Assembly: GCA_016296575.1 (NCBI GenBank)
Contig: JAEDJA010000001.1
Location: 62,001 to 126,000, forward strand
Direction of reading: 5' to 3'
DNA from: Treponema sp.
GTDB lineage: Bacteria; Spirochaetota; Spirochaetia; Treponematales; Treponemataceae
DNA length: 64,000 nt
Made by a program: the position numbers and the translations under genes. The notes beneath the pieces were generated by a model. It ran no database searches, was not told where the DNA came from, and worked only from the letters and a program-made list of their open reading frames with translations. Every line of letters begins with the position of its first letter. The first letter of the stretch is position 1. This document shows positions 15,010 to 24,065 of the stretch, piece after piece.

Positions 15010-17454
15010 CTAGAAAGTCAATTTTTTAATTTTCCAGATATCACGAACGTAGTCTTCGATTGTTCGGTCGGAGCTGAATTTTCCTGCATTTGCAATATTG
15101 ATGATTGCTTTTTTAGCCCAGGCTTTGCGATCACTGTAAGCAGCAGCAATTTTTTCCTGTGCCTTAACATATGAATCAAAGTCAGCCAGCAGGTAGTAAA
15201 CGTCAGGGCGCTGTCCTTCAACACCGTAAACAAGCGAATCGTGAAGTTCTTTGAAAATATGATGGCTTGGATCATAAGTACCGTCAACCAGCTGATTAAG
15301 AACTTTAGCAAGAGCAGGATTTCTTGAAAGAATTTCCTGTGGATTGTAACTGTGTTCTGCTTCCATCTTGATGATTTCTTCAGAAGTAAGTCCAAATACA
15401 AAGGCGTTTTCTGCTCCAGCTTCCTGAACGATTTCAATATTAGCACCGTCCATTGTTCCAAGAGTCAAAGCACCGTTCAGCATGAACTTCATGTTTGATG
15501 TACCTGAAGCTTCAAGACCGGCAGTAGAAATCTGTTCAGAAATATCAGCTGCAGGGAAGATTTTTTCAGCTACAGAAACACGGTAGTTTTCTACGAATAC
15601 AACGCGGATCTTTCCACGAACACGGCGGTCGTTGTTAATGCGGTCAGCTACAGTGTTAATCAGTTTAATGATAGATTTTGCACGGCGGTAACCAGAAGCA
15701 GCTTTTGCACCAAAAATGAATGTACGTGCAGGTGGATTGAAGTTTGGATCTTCTATCAGACGATTGTACAGATACATAATGTGGAGAACGTTCAAAAGCT
15801 GACGTTTGTATTCATGGAGACGTTTTACCTGAACATCGAAAATGCTTTCTGGATCCAGGAATTCGTTCTGTTCATGTTTAAGGTAGTCTGCAAGAGCCTG
15901 TTTGTTATCCTGTTTGATTTTAAGGAATGCATCAATTGAAGCTGGATCATCAGCAAATTTTTCAAGTTCCTTAAGCTTTGAAAGTTCTTTTTCCCATCCG
16001 TGACCGATTCTTTCAGTAATAAAATCAGAGAGGGCAGGGTTTGCATTCAAAAGCCAGCGGCGCTGTGTAATACCGTTTGTCTTGTTATTGAATTTGGCTG
16101 GATAAAGCTCGTACCAGTCTTTAAGTTCCTGTGTTTTAAGAAGCTCTGTGTGAAGCTCTGCAACACCGTTTACGCTGAAACAAGAGTGGATTGCAAGCCA
16201 GGCCATGTAAACTTTGTCGTTGTGGATAATAGACATGTGCTGGTGTTTTTCGTAATCATTTGGATATATCTGGCGCAGTTCAATAAGAAGACGGCGGTTG
16301 ATTTCTTCAACAATCTGGTAAACACGTGGCAAAAGTCCCTGGAAAATCTGGATTGGCCATTTTTCCAAAGCTTCGGCTAGGATTGTGTGGTTTGTGTAAG
16401 CAAATGTTTTTGTAACAACATCCCATGCTTCATCCCAACCAACACCGTATTCATCAATAAGGATGCGCATAAGTTCAGGAATAGCAACTACTGGGTGAGT
16501 ATCATTCAACTGAATTACGTGGAATTCTGGGAATTTCTTGAAATCTGTTCCGTAGTCAGCTACATAGTGGCGTACAAGGTCCTGAAGAGAAGCTGAACTG
16601 AAGAAGTACTGCTGTTTAAGACGAAGTGCTTTTCCAGAAGGCCCGTTGTCGTTAGGGTAGAGTACGCGGCTGATGTTTTCTGCACTGTTCTGTCTTTCAA
16701 CGGCACGGTTATAGTCCATGTTGTTGAAAAGCTGAAGATCAAATCCGTTTGGACTTGAAGCTGACCAAAGACGCAGTGTGTTTACGGTTTTTGTATCATA
16801 ACCGATGATTGGCATATCGTAAGGAGTTGCAATAACTTCTTCTGCATTTTCCAGGTAGAAGCGTGGCTGTCCGTCAGGAGTTGTTCCGTAACAGATGTTT
16901 CCGCCAAATTTAACAGTTACTGCAAGGTCAGAACGTTTAATTTCCCATGGGTCTCGGTGAGCAAGCCAGTTGTCTGGATATTCAACCTGGTAACCATCTT
17001 CAATGTGCTGTTCGAACATACCGTATTCATAGCGGATACCGTATCCGTGTCCAGGGTAGTCCAATGTTGCAAGTGAATCCAGGAAACAGGCAGCAAGACG
17101 TCCAAGACCACCGTTACCAAGACCAGCATCAGGTTCTTCGTTTTCAATCATGTTGAAATCAATGTTCATTTCCTGAAGAACTTCTTTTACTGCATCTTTA
17201 ATTTTAAGGTTGATGAGGTTGTTTGAAAGTGCTCGTCCCATCAAGAATTCAGCAGATAAGTAATAAAGCTGCTTTACAGGTTTTTTTTCATATTCATGAC
17301 GTGTAGCCATCCAGTTATCCATAACCAGTTCCAAAGCAGATGCAGATACTGCATCAAAAAGGTCGTGTTTGTTTGCCTGGCTGATATCTTTTCCATACTG
17401 ACGGCGAAGACGTGCTGAAAGGCTTTCCTTGAATTTTTCTGTATTAAATTCCAT
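15010..17454 (-). CDS. glgP: Glycogen/starch phosphorylase
   Basis: 814 residues, full length for the family. It releases glucose 1-phosphate from glycogen using pyridoxal phosphate. Seen: LYYLSAEFLMGRALSNN near residue 65, GNGGLGRLAACFLDSLATL, and the PLP-lysine region EASGTSNMKFMLNGALTLGTMDGANIEI with Lys in SNMKFML. The C-terminus DRTIEDYVRDIWKI is typical. The ATG follows AAGGAG. Transcribed alone, toward the structured tandem repeat and divergently from the GH39 gene. Role: mobilising stored glycogen or cytosolic maltodextrins in this sugar fermenter. Confidence 0.96.
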   Translation of the reverse strand: MEFNTEKFKESLSARLRRQYGKDISQANKHDLFDAVSASALELVMDNWMATRHEYEKKPVKQLYYLSAEFLMGRALSNNLINLKIKDAVKEVLQEMNIDFNMIENEEPDAGLGNGGLGRLAACFLDSLATLDYPGHGYGIRYEYGMFEQHIEDGYQVEYPDNWLAHRDPWEIKRSDLAVTVKFGGNICYGTTPDGQPRFYLENAEEVIATPYDMPIIGYDTKTVNTLRLWSASSPNGFDLQLFNNMDYNRAVERQNSAENISRVLYPNDNGPSGKALRLKQQYFFSSASLQDLVRHYVADYGTDFKKFPEFHVIQLNDTHPVVAIPELMRILIDEYGVGWDEAWDVVTKTFAYTNHTILAEALEKWPIQIFQGLLPRVYQIVEEINRRLLIELRQIYPNDYEKHQHMSIIHNDKVYMAWLAIHSCFSVNGVAELHTELLKTQELKDWYELYPAKFNNKTNGITQRRWLLNANPALSDFITERIGHGWEKELSKLKELEKFADDPASIDAFLKIKQDNKQALADYLKHEQNEFLDPESIFDVQVKRLHEYKRQLLNVLHIMYLYNRLIEDPNFNPPARTFIFGAKAASGYRRAKSIIKLINTVADRINNDRRVRGKIRVVFVENYRVSVAEKIFPAADISEQISTAGLEASGTSNMKFMLNGALTLGTMDGANIEIVQEAGAENAFVFGLTSEEIIKMEAEHSYNPQEILSRNPALAKVLNQLVDGTYDPSHHIFKELHDSLVYGVEGQRPDVYYLLADFDSYVKAQEKIAAAYSDRKAWAKKAIINIANAGKFSSDRTIEDYVRDIWKIKKLTF

Positions 17455-17590
17455 CTAAAAATCTCCTTTATATTAGAGCAAAATCGCCATATTCTACAAT
17501 ATTTCCTCAAAAATATCAAATATCTCCATAAAACAGAAATGCGTAGAATCTCCTATTATGCAGTCTTTCTTTCTGTGTTAAAATGTAATT

Positions 17591-19102
17591 ATGAAAACAC
17601 ACAACATTTCTTTGAATGATAATAATACAATTCCTTTTAACAATAACGTGGACTTCTGTGTGGGAACTGGACGTATGGGACTTGCTCTGCAGTCAGAATA
17701 TCTGAAACAGCTGGAGCTTTGCCAGAAATATATTGGCTTTAAACATATACGTGGCCACGGACTTTTCTGTGATGATATGGCCATATATCAAAAACGTACC
17801 GACCGTGTTACAGGTGAAGTTACAATCGAATACAACTTTACTTACATTGATATGGTAATGGATTCGTATATTGAACGGGGCCTTGAACCCTTTTTGGAAC
17901 TGGGTTTTATGCCTTATGCAATGGCCAGTGGGGAACAGACTATCTTCTATTGGAAAGGAAATACAACTCCTCCTGCCGATTACGAAGAATGGAAAAAGAT
18001 GATTCAGGCACTTCTCCGACACCTTATGGCACGTTATGGGGCTGACCGTGTAGTAACCTGGCCTGTTGAAGTATGGAATGAACCTAATCTTCCGGGCTTT
18101 TGGTATAAAGCCGACATGGATGAATATTTCAAGCTTTTTACAGAAAGTTTTTACGCTGTAAAGGCTGTAGATTCCCGTTTCAGAGTTGGTGGTCCTGCTG
18201 TTTGCGGTGGCACTGATGAAAAATGGATTAAAGCTTTTATGACTTACTGTCATGATAATAAAATTCCTGTTGATTTTATTACCCGCCATCACTACACAAC
18301 TGAACTTCCAGAACCAAAAGGTCATTACGGTTATGCTGAACTTCAGGATGATGAAGCAGGTTTTGCAAATCTTAAAACAACCCGTGATATCATCGATTCA
18401 TTTCCTGAATACAAAGGTCGTGAAATCCACATTACTGAGTTTAATACCTCTTATATTCCTAACTGTCCTATTCATGATACAAATCAGAATGCAGCCTATA
18501 TTGCAAAACAGCTTTCCCGCCTTGGTGATGGAAATGAATCATATTCTTACTGGACTTTCGGTGATATTTTTGAAGAACAGGGAGTTCCATTTACGCCATT
18601 CCACGGAGGATTTGGACTTGTAGCTAACGGTTGTATACCAAAACCAACTTTCTGGACTTTTGCCTTTTTCAAAGCACTTAAAGAAAAGGACTGTGTTTGT
18701 GTTCATCGTGATGATTTTTCAGTAATCGTAAAATGTTATGACGGGGCTTACCGTGGAGTGCTTTTTAACCGCGTAAATAAACGTGGTGATACAGGTACTG
18801 TTTCTGTAGATATTGATTTTGCGGTTTCTGGAGAATACACTCTTTTAACAAAAAGAGTAGATGAAGAAAGTTGTAATCCGCTGAAAGTTTGGCATGATTT
18901 GGGAGAACCTTCTTATCCTTCAAAAGATCAGGTTGAACTTCTTAAAATGAGCGCATGGCCAGAAATTCAGACTGAAATCCTTAAAAAAGCTGATGTAAAA
19001 ATCGATCTTCAGGAAAATGCTGTGGTTTATTTTGAGCTTAATCCTAGAACTTTTACTCCAGATTGTGGCTATGATTATAACAGGGTTATCCAAGTTAAAT
19101 AG
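17591..19102 (+). CDS. GH39 family glycosidase, probable beta-xylosidase
   Basis: 503 residues without signal peptide, so cytosolic. GH39 hallmarks are FCVGTGRMGLALQSEYL at the N-terminus, the acid/base Glu in WPVEVWNEPNLPGFW (about residue 160), and the nucleophile Glu in IHITEFNTSYIP (about residue 280). A C-terminal beta domain follows. GH39 includes beta-xylosidases and alpha-L-iduronidases; bacterial proteins of this length are mostly beta-xylosidases, which would remove xylose from imported xylo-oligosaccharides. No Shine-Dalgarno sequence is visible before the ATG; a TAAAAT lies only 6 bp upstream, so a short or absent leader is possible. Confidence 0.85.
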   Translation: MKTHNISLNDNNTIPFNNNVDFCVGTGRMGLALQSEYLKQLELCQKYIGFKHIRGHGLFCDDMAIYQKRTDRVTGEVTIEYNFTYIDMVMDSYIERGLEPFLELGFMPYAMASGEQTIFYWKGNTTPPADYEEWKKMIQALLRHLMARYGADRVVTWPVEVWNEPNLPGFWYKADMDEYFKLFTESFYAVKAVDSRFRVGGPAVCGGTDEKWIKAFMTYCHDNKIPVDFITRHHYTTELPEPKGHYGYAELQDDEAGFANLKTTRDIIDSFPEYKGREIHITEFNTSYIPNCPIHDTNQNAAYIAKQLSRLGDGNESYSYWTFGDIFEEQGVPFTPFHGGFGLVANGCIPKPTFWTFAFFKALKEKDCVCVHRDDFSVIVKCYDGAYRGVLFNRVNKRGDTGTVSVDIDFAVSGEYTLLTKRVDEESCNPLKVWHDLGEPSYPSKDQVELLKMSAWPEIQTEILKKADVKIDLQENAVVYFELNPRTFTPDCGYDYNRVIQVK

Positions 19103-19113
19103 AAGAAATCTTA

Positions 19114-19154
19114 ACTTTATTTTGACAAAAAATGCTATCTTGTCAAAATAAAGT
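19114..19154 (+). promoter_or_regulatory. Perfect 15-bp inverted repeat overlapping the fabV promoter (candidate operator)
   Basis: ACTTTATTTTGACAA (19114-19128) and its exact complement TTGTCAAAATAAAGT (19140-19154) are separated by 11 nt. A perfect -35 TTGACA (19122-19127) sits in the left arm, and CAAAAT, 16 nt further, is a candidate -10 in the right arm. No T run follows, so it is not a terminator. Binding of a dimeric repressor here would cover the promoter. Confidence 0.6.
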
Positions 19155-19214
19155 AAAAGGGGTAAAATAAAGATATCTTTTCTATATGATTCTTATTTGA
19201 GTAGGGGATTTAAA

Positions 19215-20444
19215 ATGGATAACAAACCAATGATTCGCAGTAACATTTGTATCAACTCACATCCTATCGGTTGTGCAAAAGAAACTGAACGACAGATTGA
19301 ATATGTAAAATCACAGAAAGTAAAACGTGGAATTAAGACTGCAAAAGAAGGCGGAAAAGCACCAAAATTTGTTCTGGTACTTGGCTGTTCTACAGGTTAC
19401 GGTCTTGCTTCACGAATTACTGCTGCTTTTGAATACGGTGCAGATACAATTGGTGTTTCTTTCGAAAAAGAAGGAACTGAAACTCGTTGCGGAACACCAG
19501 GCTTTTACAACAACAAAGCTTTTGATGAAAATGCCACTAAAGCAGGTCTTTATTCAAAAACCTTCAATGCCGATGCTTTTAGCCACGAAACACGCAAAAC
19601 CGTTATTAATGAAATTAAAGCTCAGGGTAAAAAAGTAGATCTTATTGTTTATTCACTGGCAAGTCCTGTTCGTTCTGATCCTGATCTTATTGATGAAGCT
19701 ACTGGTCAGCACGTACTTTATAAATCAGTGATTAAACCAATCGGGCAGAATTACGGTGGTGCTGCTCTGGATATTATGACAGAAACTCTTTCTGAAAAAT
19801 CAGCTGAACCTGCCAATGAAGAAGAAATTGCCAATACAATCAAAGTAATGGGTGGTGAAGACTGGCAGCTCTGGATTGATGCAATGCTTAAAGAAGATGT
19901 TCTTGCAAAAGGATGCCGTACAGTTGCTTATTCATATGTTGGACCAGTTCTTTCTCACGCAATTTACCGCAACGGTACAATCGGTATGGCAAAAAAAGAT
20001 CTTGAAGCTACAGCACGCAAGCTTTCTGACAAGCTTAAAGCCGCAGTTAATGGTGATGCATGGGTTTCAGTAAATAAAGGTCTTGTAACACGTTCAAGTG
20101 CAGTTATTCCTATTATTTCACTTTATCTTTCAGTTCTTTTCAAAGTAATGAAAGCTAAAGGAATTCATGAAGGATGTATTGAACAAATGGAACGCCTTTT
20201 TGCAGAACGTCTTTTTACTGGTGCCGACAATGGGGCAGGTGAAGTTCCTGTAGATGCAGAAAAACTTATCCGTATTGATGACTGGGAAATGCGTGAAGAT
20301 GTTCAGGCTGAAGTTGATGTACACATGAAAGCCATTACACAGGATAATCTTAAAGAACACTGTGATCTTGAAGGTTACCGTCACGACTTCCTTGCAACTA
20401 ACGGTTTTGATGTTGAAGGCGTTGATTACGACGCTAAGATCTAA
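19215..20444 (+). CDS. fabV: Trans-2-enoyl-CoA/enoyl-ACP reductase, FabV (TER) family
   Basis: 409 residues from the ATG at 19215, which follows AGGGGA; an upstream TTG in frame is less likely. Reduces trans-2-enoyl-CoA or -ACP with NADH. The N-terminal MIRSNICINSHPIGCAKETERQIEYVK, the modified NAD-binding glycine motif VLGCSTGYGLASRI, and the active-site region AYSYVGPVLSHAIYRNGTIGMAKKDLE (Tyr and Lys of the Y-X8-K type motif) are all typical. The characterised Treponema denticola TER belongs to this family and prefers crotonyl-CoA. Role here: final reduction in fatty acid elongation, butyrate-type fermentation, or both. Regulated by the inverted repeat upstream, if that is an operator. Confidence 0.93.
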   Translation: MDNKPMIRSNICINSHPIGCAKETERQIEYVKSQKVKRGIKTAKEGGKAPKFVLVLGCSTGYGLASRITAAFEYGADTIGVSFEKEGTETRCGTPGFYNNKAFDENATKAGLYSKTFNADAFSHETRKTVINEIKAQGKKVDLIVYSLASPVRSDPDLIDEATGQHVLYKSVIKPIGQNYGGAALDIMTETLSEKSAEPANEEEIANTIKVMGGEDWQLWIDAMLKEDVLAKGCRTVAYSYVGPVLSHAIYRNGTIGMAKKDLEATARKLSDKLKAAVNGDAWVSVNKGLVTRSSAVIPIISLYLSVLFKVMKAKGIHEGCIEQMERLFAERLFTGADNGAGEVPVDAEKLIRIDDWEMREDVQAEVDVHMKAITQDNLKEHCDLEGYRHDFLATNGFDVEGVDYDAKI

Positions 20445-20452
20445 TCCAGCTA

Positions 20453-20481
20453 TTGACTAAACTTCGGGTTTTCTTTAATAT
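20453..20481 (+). promoter_or_regulatory. Sigma-70-like promoter of rpmB
   Basis: TTGACT (20453-20458), 17-nt spacer, TAATAT (20476-20481). An imperfect inverted repeat (CGGGTTTTCT at 20465 and AGAAAAACCCG at 20482) overlaps the spacer and the -10; it may also act as terminator for fabV, since TTGTAAATTTTTT follows. Confidence 0.5.
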
Positions 20482-20521
20482 AGAAAAACCCGTTGTAAAT
20501 TTTTTAAGGTAGGTATATACG

Positions 20522-20743
20522 ATGTCAAGAACTTGTGATGTTTGCGGAAAATCACCAATGAGTGGTAACAAAGTTTCAAAATCATACAATCATACACGCA
20601 GAACATGGAGACCAAATCTTCTTAAAGTTCGCACAGTACTTGATGGTACAACAATGAAACTGAACGTTTGCACACGCTGTCTCAAAAGCGGCTTCATTGA
20701 AAAGAAAGTTAACGTTCCAAAACCAGCTGTAGAAAACAAATAG
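20522..20743 (+). CDS. rpmB: 50S ribosomal protein L28
   Basis: 73 residues, normal length. Begins MSRTCDVCGKSPMSGNKVSKSYNHTRRTWRPNL, the L28 signature. Two Cys pairs, CDVC near the N-terminus and CTRC at about residue 55, make this the zinc-binding form. Monocistronic, with a promoter upstream and a strong terminator downstream. Component of the large ribosomal subunit. Confidence 0.97.
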   Translation: MSRTCDVCGKSPMSGNKVSKSYNHTRRTWRPNLLKVRTVLDGTTMKLNVCTRCLKSGFIEKKVNVPKPAVENK

Positions 20744-20770
20744 TTTTTTGCTTCAATTGAGTGAATAAAG

Positions 20771-20801
20771 GCCGTCTCCTGTAATGAGGCGGTTTTTTTT
20801 T
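20771..20801 (+). terminator. Intrinsic terminator of rpmB
   Basis: GCCGTCTC pairs with GAGGCGGT (with G-U pairs) around a 7-nt loop, followed by eight or more T. Confidence 0.8.
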
Positions 20802-20982
20802 ATACATATAATTTCATCTTTTGACCTTCATCCTATAGACTAAAAAGCCGATTTTCGGTATATTATTAGAACGTGTATTGTTTGTATCCACGGCGTTTAA
20901 TCCCCGTTTTACGTTGCGGAAAGAACCTTGCACCAGTCCCAGGCAGATTAATGACTGTTTCCTTACATTGCTGCTTTGGATG

Positions 20983-21003
20983 TTTGTAAAATGATTTTAC
21001 AAA
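20983..21003 (+). promoter_or_regulatory. Perfect inverted repeat in the rplU leader
   Basis: TTTGTAAAAT and ATTTTACAAA flank a single G, ending 19 nt before the rplU start and just before its AGAGGT binding site. The spacer between rpmB and rplU (279 bp) otherwise holds the rpmB terminator and about 200 nt of possible leader with no open reading frame. Ribosomal protein leaders often carry autoregulatory structures; that is an inference here. Confidence 0.4.
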
Positions 21004-21022
21004 ATTAAAATAGAGGTAACTC

Positions 21023-21337
21023 ATGTACGCAACTATCGAATTCAAAGGAAAACAGTACAAAGCAGAAAAAGGTGCTGTACTCACAGTTGACAAACTTGAC
21101 GCCGAAAAAGGCTCAACAATCGACATCGACACAGTTCTCCTGGTTTCAGACGGAGACAAAATCAGTGTTGGAGCTCCTTATGTAAAAGGTGCAACAGTTA
21201 AAGTAACAGTTGAAGAATCTTTCAAAGATAAGAAAGTAATCGTTTACAAATACAAATCAAAGAAAGATTACCACAGAACAATCGGTCACAGACAGCAGTA
21301 CACAAAAGTACGTGTTGAAGACATCGTATTGGCATAA
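21023..21337 (+). CDS. rplU: 50S ribosomal protein L21
   Basis: 104 residues, full length. MYATIEFKGKQYKAEKGAVLTVDKLDAEKG and the C-terminal KYKSKKDYHRTIGHRQQYTKVRVEDI are characteristic of L21 (KK.YRR..GHRQ.YT.V.I). Followed after 16 bp by rpmA, the usual rplU-rpmA pair. A short DUF464-type protease gene often found between them in Firmicutes is absent, and L27 accordingly shows no N-terminal extension needing cleavage. Confidence 0.97.
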   Translation: MYATIEFKGKQYKAEKGAVLTVDKLDAEKGSTIDIDTVLLVSDGDKISVGAPYVKGATVKVTVEESFKDKKVIVYKYKSKKDYHRTIGHRQQYTKVRVEDIVLA

Positions 21338-21353
21338 TTAAAGGAGTCTAACT

Positions 21354-21608
21354 ATGGGAAGAACTAGAGGCGGTAGCGGTGCCAAAAACGGACGCGATTC
21401 AAACCCAAAAAATCTTGGTGTAAAAAAATATGCCGGTGAATTTGTAACAGCCGGTTCAATTCTGGTTAAACAGCGCGGAACAAAATTCTATCCTGGTGAC
21501 AATGTAATGAAAGCCGGTGATGACAGCTTGTTCGCTACAGCAGACGGAACAGTACTTTATCACGAAAGAATGAATCATAAGTACATTTCAGTTGTTGCTG
21601 AAAAATAA
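21354..21608 (+). CDS. rpmA: 50S ribosomal protein L27
   Basis: 84 residues. The N-terminal GRTRGGSGAKNGRDSNPKNLGVKK is the L27 signature that reaches the peptidyl transferase centre; FVTAGSILVKQRGTKFYPGDNV follows. Start ATG is preceded by AAGGAG. It forms an operon with rplU and is followed by a strong terminator before obgE, though readthrough would give the common rplU-rpmA-obgE order. Confidence 0.97.
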   Translation: MGRTRGGSGAKNGRDSNPKNLGVKKYAGEFVTAGSILVKQRGTKFYPGDNVMKAGDDSLFATADGTVLYHERMNHKYISVVAEK

Positions 21609-21636
21609 TTTAGGGGTGTTTTAAGCCCTAAATAAA

Positions 21637-21669
21637 GCCCGGTTGACCAAAAGACCGGGCATTTTTTTT
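21637..21669 (+). terminator. Intrinsic terminator after rpmA
   Basis: GCCCGGT (21637-21643) pairs with ACCGGGC (21654-21660), followed by eight T. A weaker hairpin, TTTAGGG/CCCTAAA, lies just before it. Confidence 0.85.
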
Positions 21670-21682
21670 ATAAGGTAGATAG

Positions 21683-22834
21683 ATGTTAGGATTTGCAGAC
21701 GAAGCTCTTATTGAAGTAAAATCTGGAAACGGCGGTAACGGTTGTGTTTCATTCCGTCGGGAAAAATATATTCCTCATGGTGGCCCAAACGGTGGAGACG
21801 GCGGAAAGGGTGGAGATGTTATTTTCTGCGTTAGACGTAATATGCGAACTCTTGCCAATATTCGCCATAAACATTTCTTTAAGGCAAAAAATGGTGGTGA
21901 CGGCTCAGGATGGAACCGCTATGGAAAAGACGGGGAAGATATTGTAATTCCTCTTCCTCCAGGAACAACTATTTGGGATGCAGAAACTGACGAATTAATT
22001 CATGATTTTACTACTGAAGCAGACAATGAACAGTTTGTTTTTCTTAAAGGTGGTAAAGGTGGATGGGGAAACGTTCATTTTAAGACTTCTACAAACCAGG
22101 CTCCTCGTTATGCACATCCTGGTACTCCTGGTGAAACAAGAATGCTTCGTGTTGAACTTTCAATTATGGCCGATGCAGGTCTTGTAGGTTTCCCTAGTGC
22201 CGGTAAATCTTCACTTCTGGCTGCCTTTACAAATGCCCGTCCAAAAGTTGCACCTTATCCTTTTACTACAAAAATTCCTAATCTTGGTGTGCTTCGTGTA
22301 GATGAAGAAACTGACGTAATTATTGCTGATATTCCTGGAATTATTGAGGGTGCCAGCGAGGGTAAAGGGCTTGGAGATCAGTTCCTTAAGCATATTACAC
22401 GTACCAGCTGTCTTATTTTTATGATTGATGCAGCTGATACTTTTGAAGGAACAAACTGCTTTACAGCCTACGAATCTTTGAAAAACGAGCTTGGTAATTA
22501 TTCACCTGAGCTTCTGGATAAACCACGTATTGTTCTTTGTAATAAAATTGATGTTGAAGGTGCTTACGATAACGCAGTTAAAATAATTGAAGAAATCCGT
22601 AAAAATGAACCTAATACCATTTGTGTTCCTGTTTCTGTACAGTACAATCGGGGTATGAAAGAAGCCCGTGAGGAAATCGTCAAACTGGTAAACCGCCTGG
22701 AAGGACGTGATAAAAAATACGAAGCTGAAGTTGAAAAAGAAAAGAACTTTGGAAAAGCTTTTATGGCAGAACGGGCTGGTTTTGATGACAACGATATGGA
22801 TGAAGATCAGATCCAGTATCCTGGAATGGAATAA
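21683..22834 (+). CDS. obgE: GTPase Obg/CgtA
   Basis: 383 residues. The Gly-rich Obg fold comes first (FADEALIEVKSGNGGNGCVSFRREKYIPHGGPNGGDGGKGGDV), then the G domain with GFPSAGKSSLL (P-loop), ADIPGIIEGASEGKGLG (switch II) and CNKID (G4). The C-terminal tail is short and charged rather than a full Obg C-terminal domain. Obg acts in late assembly of the 50S subunit and in stress control. It is followed by nadD after 5 bp, so the two are co-transcribed. Confidence 0.96.
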   Translation: MLGFADEALIEVKSGNGGNGCVSFRREKYIPHGGPNGGDGGKGGDVIFCVRRNMRTLANIRHKHFFKAKNGGDGSGWNRYGKDGEDIVIPLPPGTTIWDAETDELIHDFTTEADNEQFVFLKGGKGGWGNVHFKTSTNQAPRYAHPGTPGETRMLRVELSIMADAGLVGFPSAGKSSLLAAFTNARPKVAPYPFTTKIPNLGVLRVDEETDVIIADIPGIIEGASEGKGLGDQFLKHITRTSCLIFMIDAADTFEGTNCFTAYESLKNELGNYSPELLDKPRIVLCNKIDVEGAYDNAVKIIEEIRKNEPNTICVPVSVQYNRGMKEAREEIVKLVNRLEGRDKKYEAEVEKEKNFGKAFMAERAGFDDNDMDEDQIQYPGME

Positions 22835-22839
22835 GACTT

Positions 22840-23517
22840 ATGAAGATTGCGGTCTTTGGCGGAAGTTTTAACCCTTTACATACAGGACATGCGGTAATGG
22901 CAGATACTGTATTAAAGGAACTTGGCTATGACCGCATAATTTTCATTCCAAACTCAACAGCTCCACATAAAACAGCAAAATCAGAAGGTTATCGTTTTCC
23001 TACCGGTGAAGAACGTTTTTCTATGGTGGATGCCTTCTGTAAATCAAGAAAAGACGGGTGCTTTATTGCCGATCCCTGCGAAATCAAAAGAGGTGGTGTA
23101 TCTTATACAATTGACACAATTCACTGGATTTACGAAAACTATGTTTTTGACGGAAAACCAGGGCTTATTATGGGTGAAGAAATCGCCGCAGAATTCCACA
23201 AATGGAAATGTCCTGATGAAATTGCAACTCTCTGTGATATCATTATTGTCAGAAGGGATACCAGTCAAAAAAAATCAGATAATTTTGAAAAATCCTGCAA
23301 TATTCCTGTAGGAGATTATAAAGGAGATTCAGGTGCTGTTTTTGAAGAAGCTTCCTTTTTATATCCTCATGTTACCTGCACAAATACACTTGTAAATCTA
23401 TCATCAACACAAATAAGAGAAAAAATTGCCTCAGGAAAAAGTTTTTATTACCTTTTGCCCGAAACTGTGGCACAATATATACAAGGAGAAAATTTTTATG
23501 GAAGACTTGATCAATAA
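22840..23517 (+). CDS. nadD: Nicotinate-nucleotide adenylyltransferase
   Basis: 225 residues. Converts nicotinate mononucleotide and ATP to deamido-NAD. The nucleotidyltransferase motif GGSFNPLHTGHAVMA is at the N-terminus, IIFIPNSTAPHK follows, and LSSTQIREKIASGKS near the C-terminus is the ISST.IR motif. It overlaps the downstream yqeK gene by 20 bp, an arrangement common in bacteria. Confidence 0.95.
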   Translation: MKIAVFGGSFNPLHTGHAVMADTVLKELGYDRIIFIPNSTAPHKTAKSEGYRFPTGEERFSMVDAFCKSRKDGCFIADPCEIKRGGVSYTIDTIHWIYENYVFDGKPGLIMGEEIAAEFHKWKCPDEIATLCDIIIVRRDTSQKKSDNFEKSCNIPVGDYKGDSGAVFEEASFLYPHVTCTNTLVNLSSTQIREKIASGKSFYYLLPETVAQYIQGENFYGRLDQ

Positions 23518-24055
23518 AGTGGATGAATATTGTAAAGAACATTTGAGTAAGAAACGCTATGATCATTCGGTACGTGTTGCACAACTGTCTTCTGAATTAT
23601 GCGCTGTTTTTGGCATGGATGAAAAAAAAGGCTATCTTTGTGGTATTGCACATGATATCTGCAAAGAAATGCCAAAAGAAAAAATGATTGAAATGGTGAG
23701 GGATGGTGGATATGAGATTTCTGATTATGAACTGAAAAATCCTACTCTTCTTCACGGGAAAGCTGGAAGCCTCAAACTTATTCAGAAATTTAATATTGAT
23801 GACAAAGAAGTTCTCCGCGCAGTAGAATCCCATGTTTGTGGCGATAAAGATATGGGAGATTATGGAAAAGTGCTTTATGTTGCTGATAAAAGTGAACGTG
23901 GTCGCCCTCATGTTACGGAAGAATATCTGCAAAAGCTATTTGCCTTGCCTTTGAATGAAATGATGAAGCTGGTTGTTGGTGATACATTGGCACACATTAA
24001 GAAGATGGGTTATGTTGTTTACCCCGAAACTGAACTGATGTATAATAGTCTCTAG
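23498..24055 (+). CDS. yqeK: YqeK-type HD-domain hydrolase (diadenosine tetraphosphatase family)
   Basis: 185 residues from the ATG at 23498, chosen because AAGGAGAA lies just upstream; longer in-frame starts fall deep inside nadD. HD-domain metal ligands: YDHSVRVAQLSSEL, then GIAHDICKEMP, then VESHVCGDKDMG and LYVADKSERGRP, all as in YqeK. Bacillus-type YqeK proteins hydrolyse Ap4A symmetrically. Coupled to nadD by overlap. The rsfS gene that commonly follows is not here; an exported protein gene comes next. Confidence 0.88.
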   Translation: MEDLINKVDEYCKEHLSKKRYDHSVRVAQLSSELCAVFGMDEKKGYLCGIAHDICKEMPKEKMIEMVRDGGYEISDYELKNPTLLHGKAGSLKLIQKFNIDDKEVLRAVESHVCGDKDMGDYGKVLYVADKSERGRPHVTEEYLQKLFALPLNEMMKLVVGDTLAHIKKMGYVVYPETELMYNSL

Positions 24056-24065
24056 GATTATTTTG

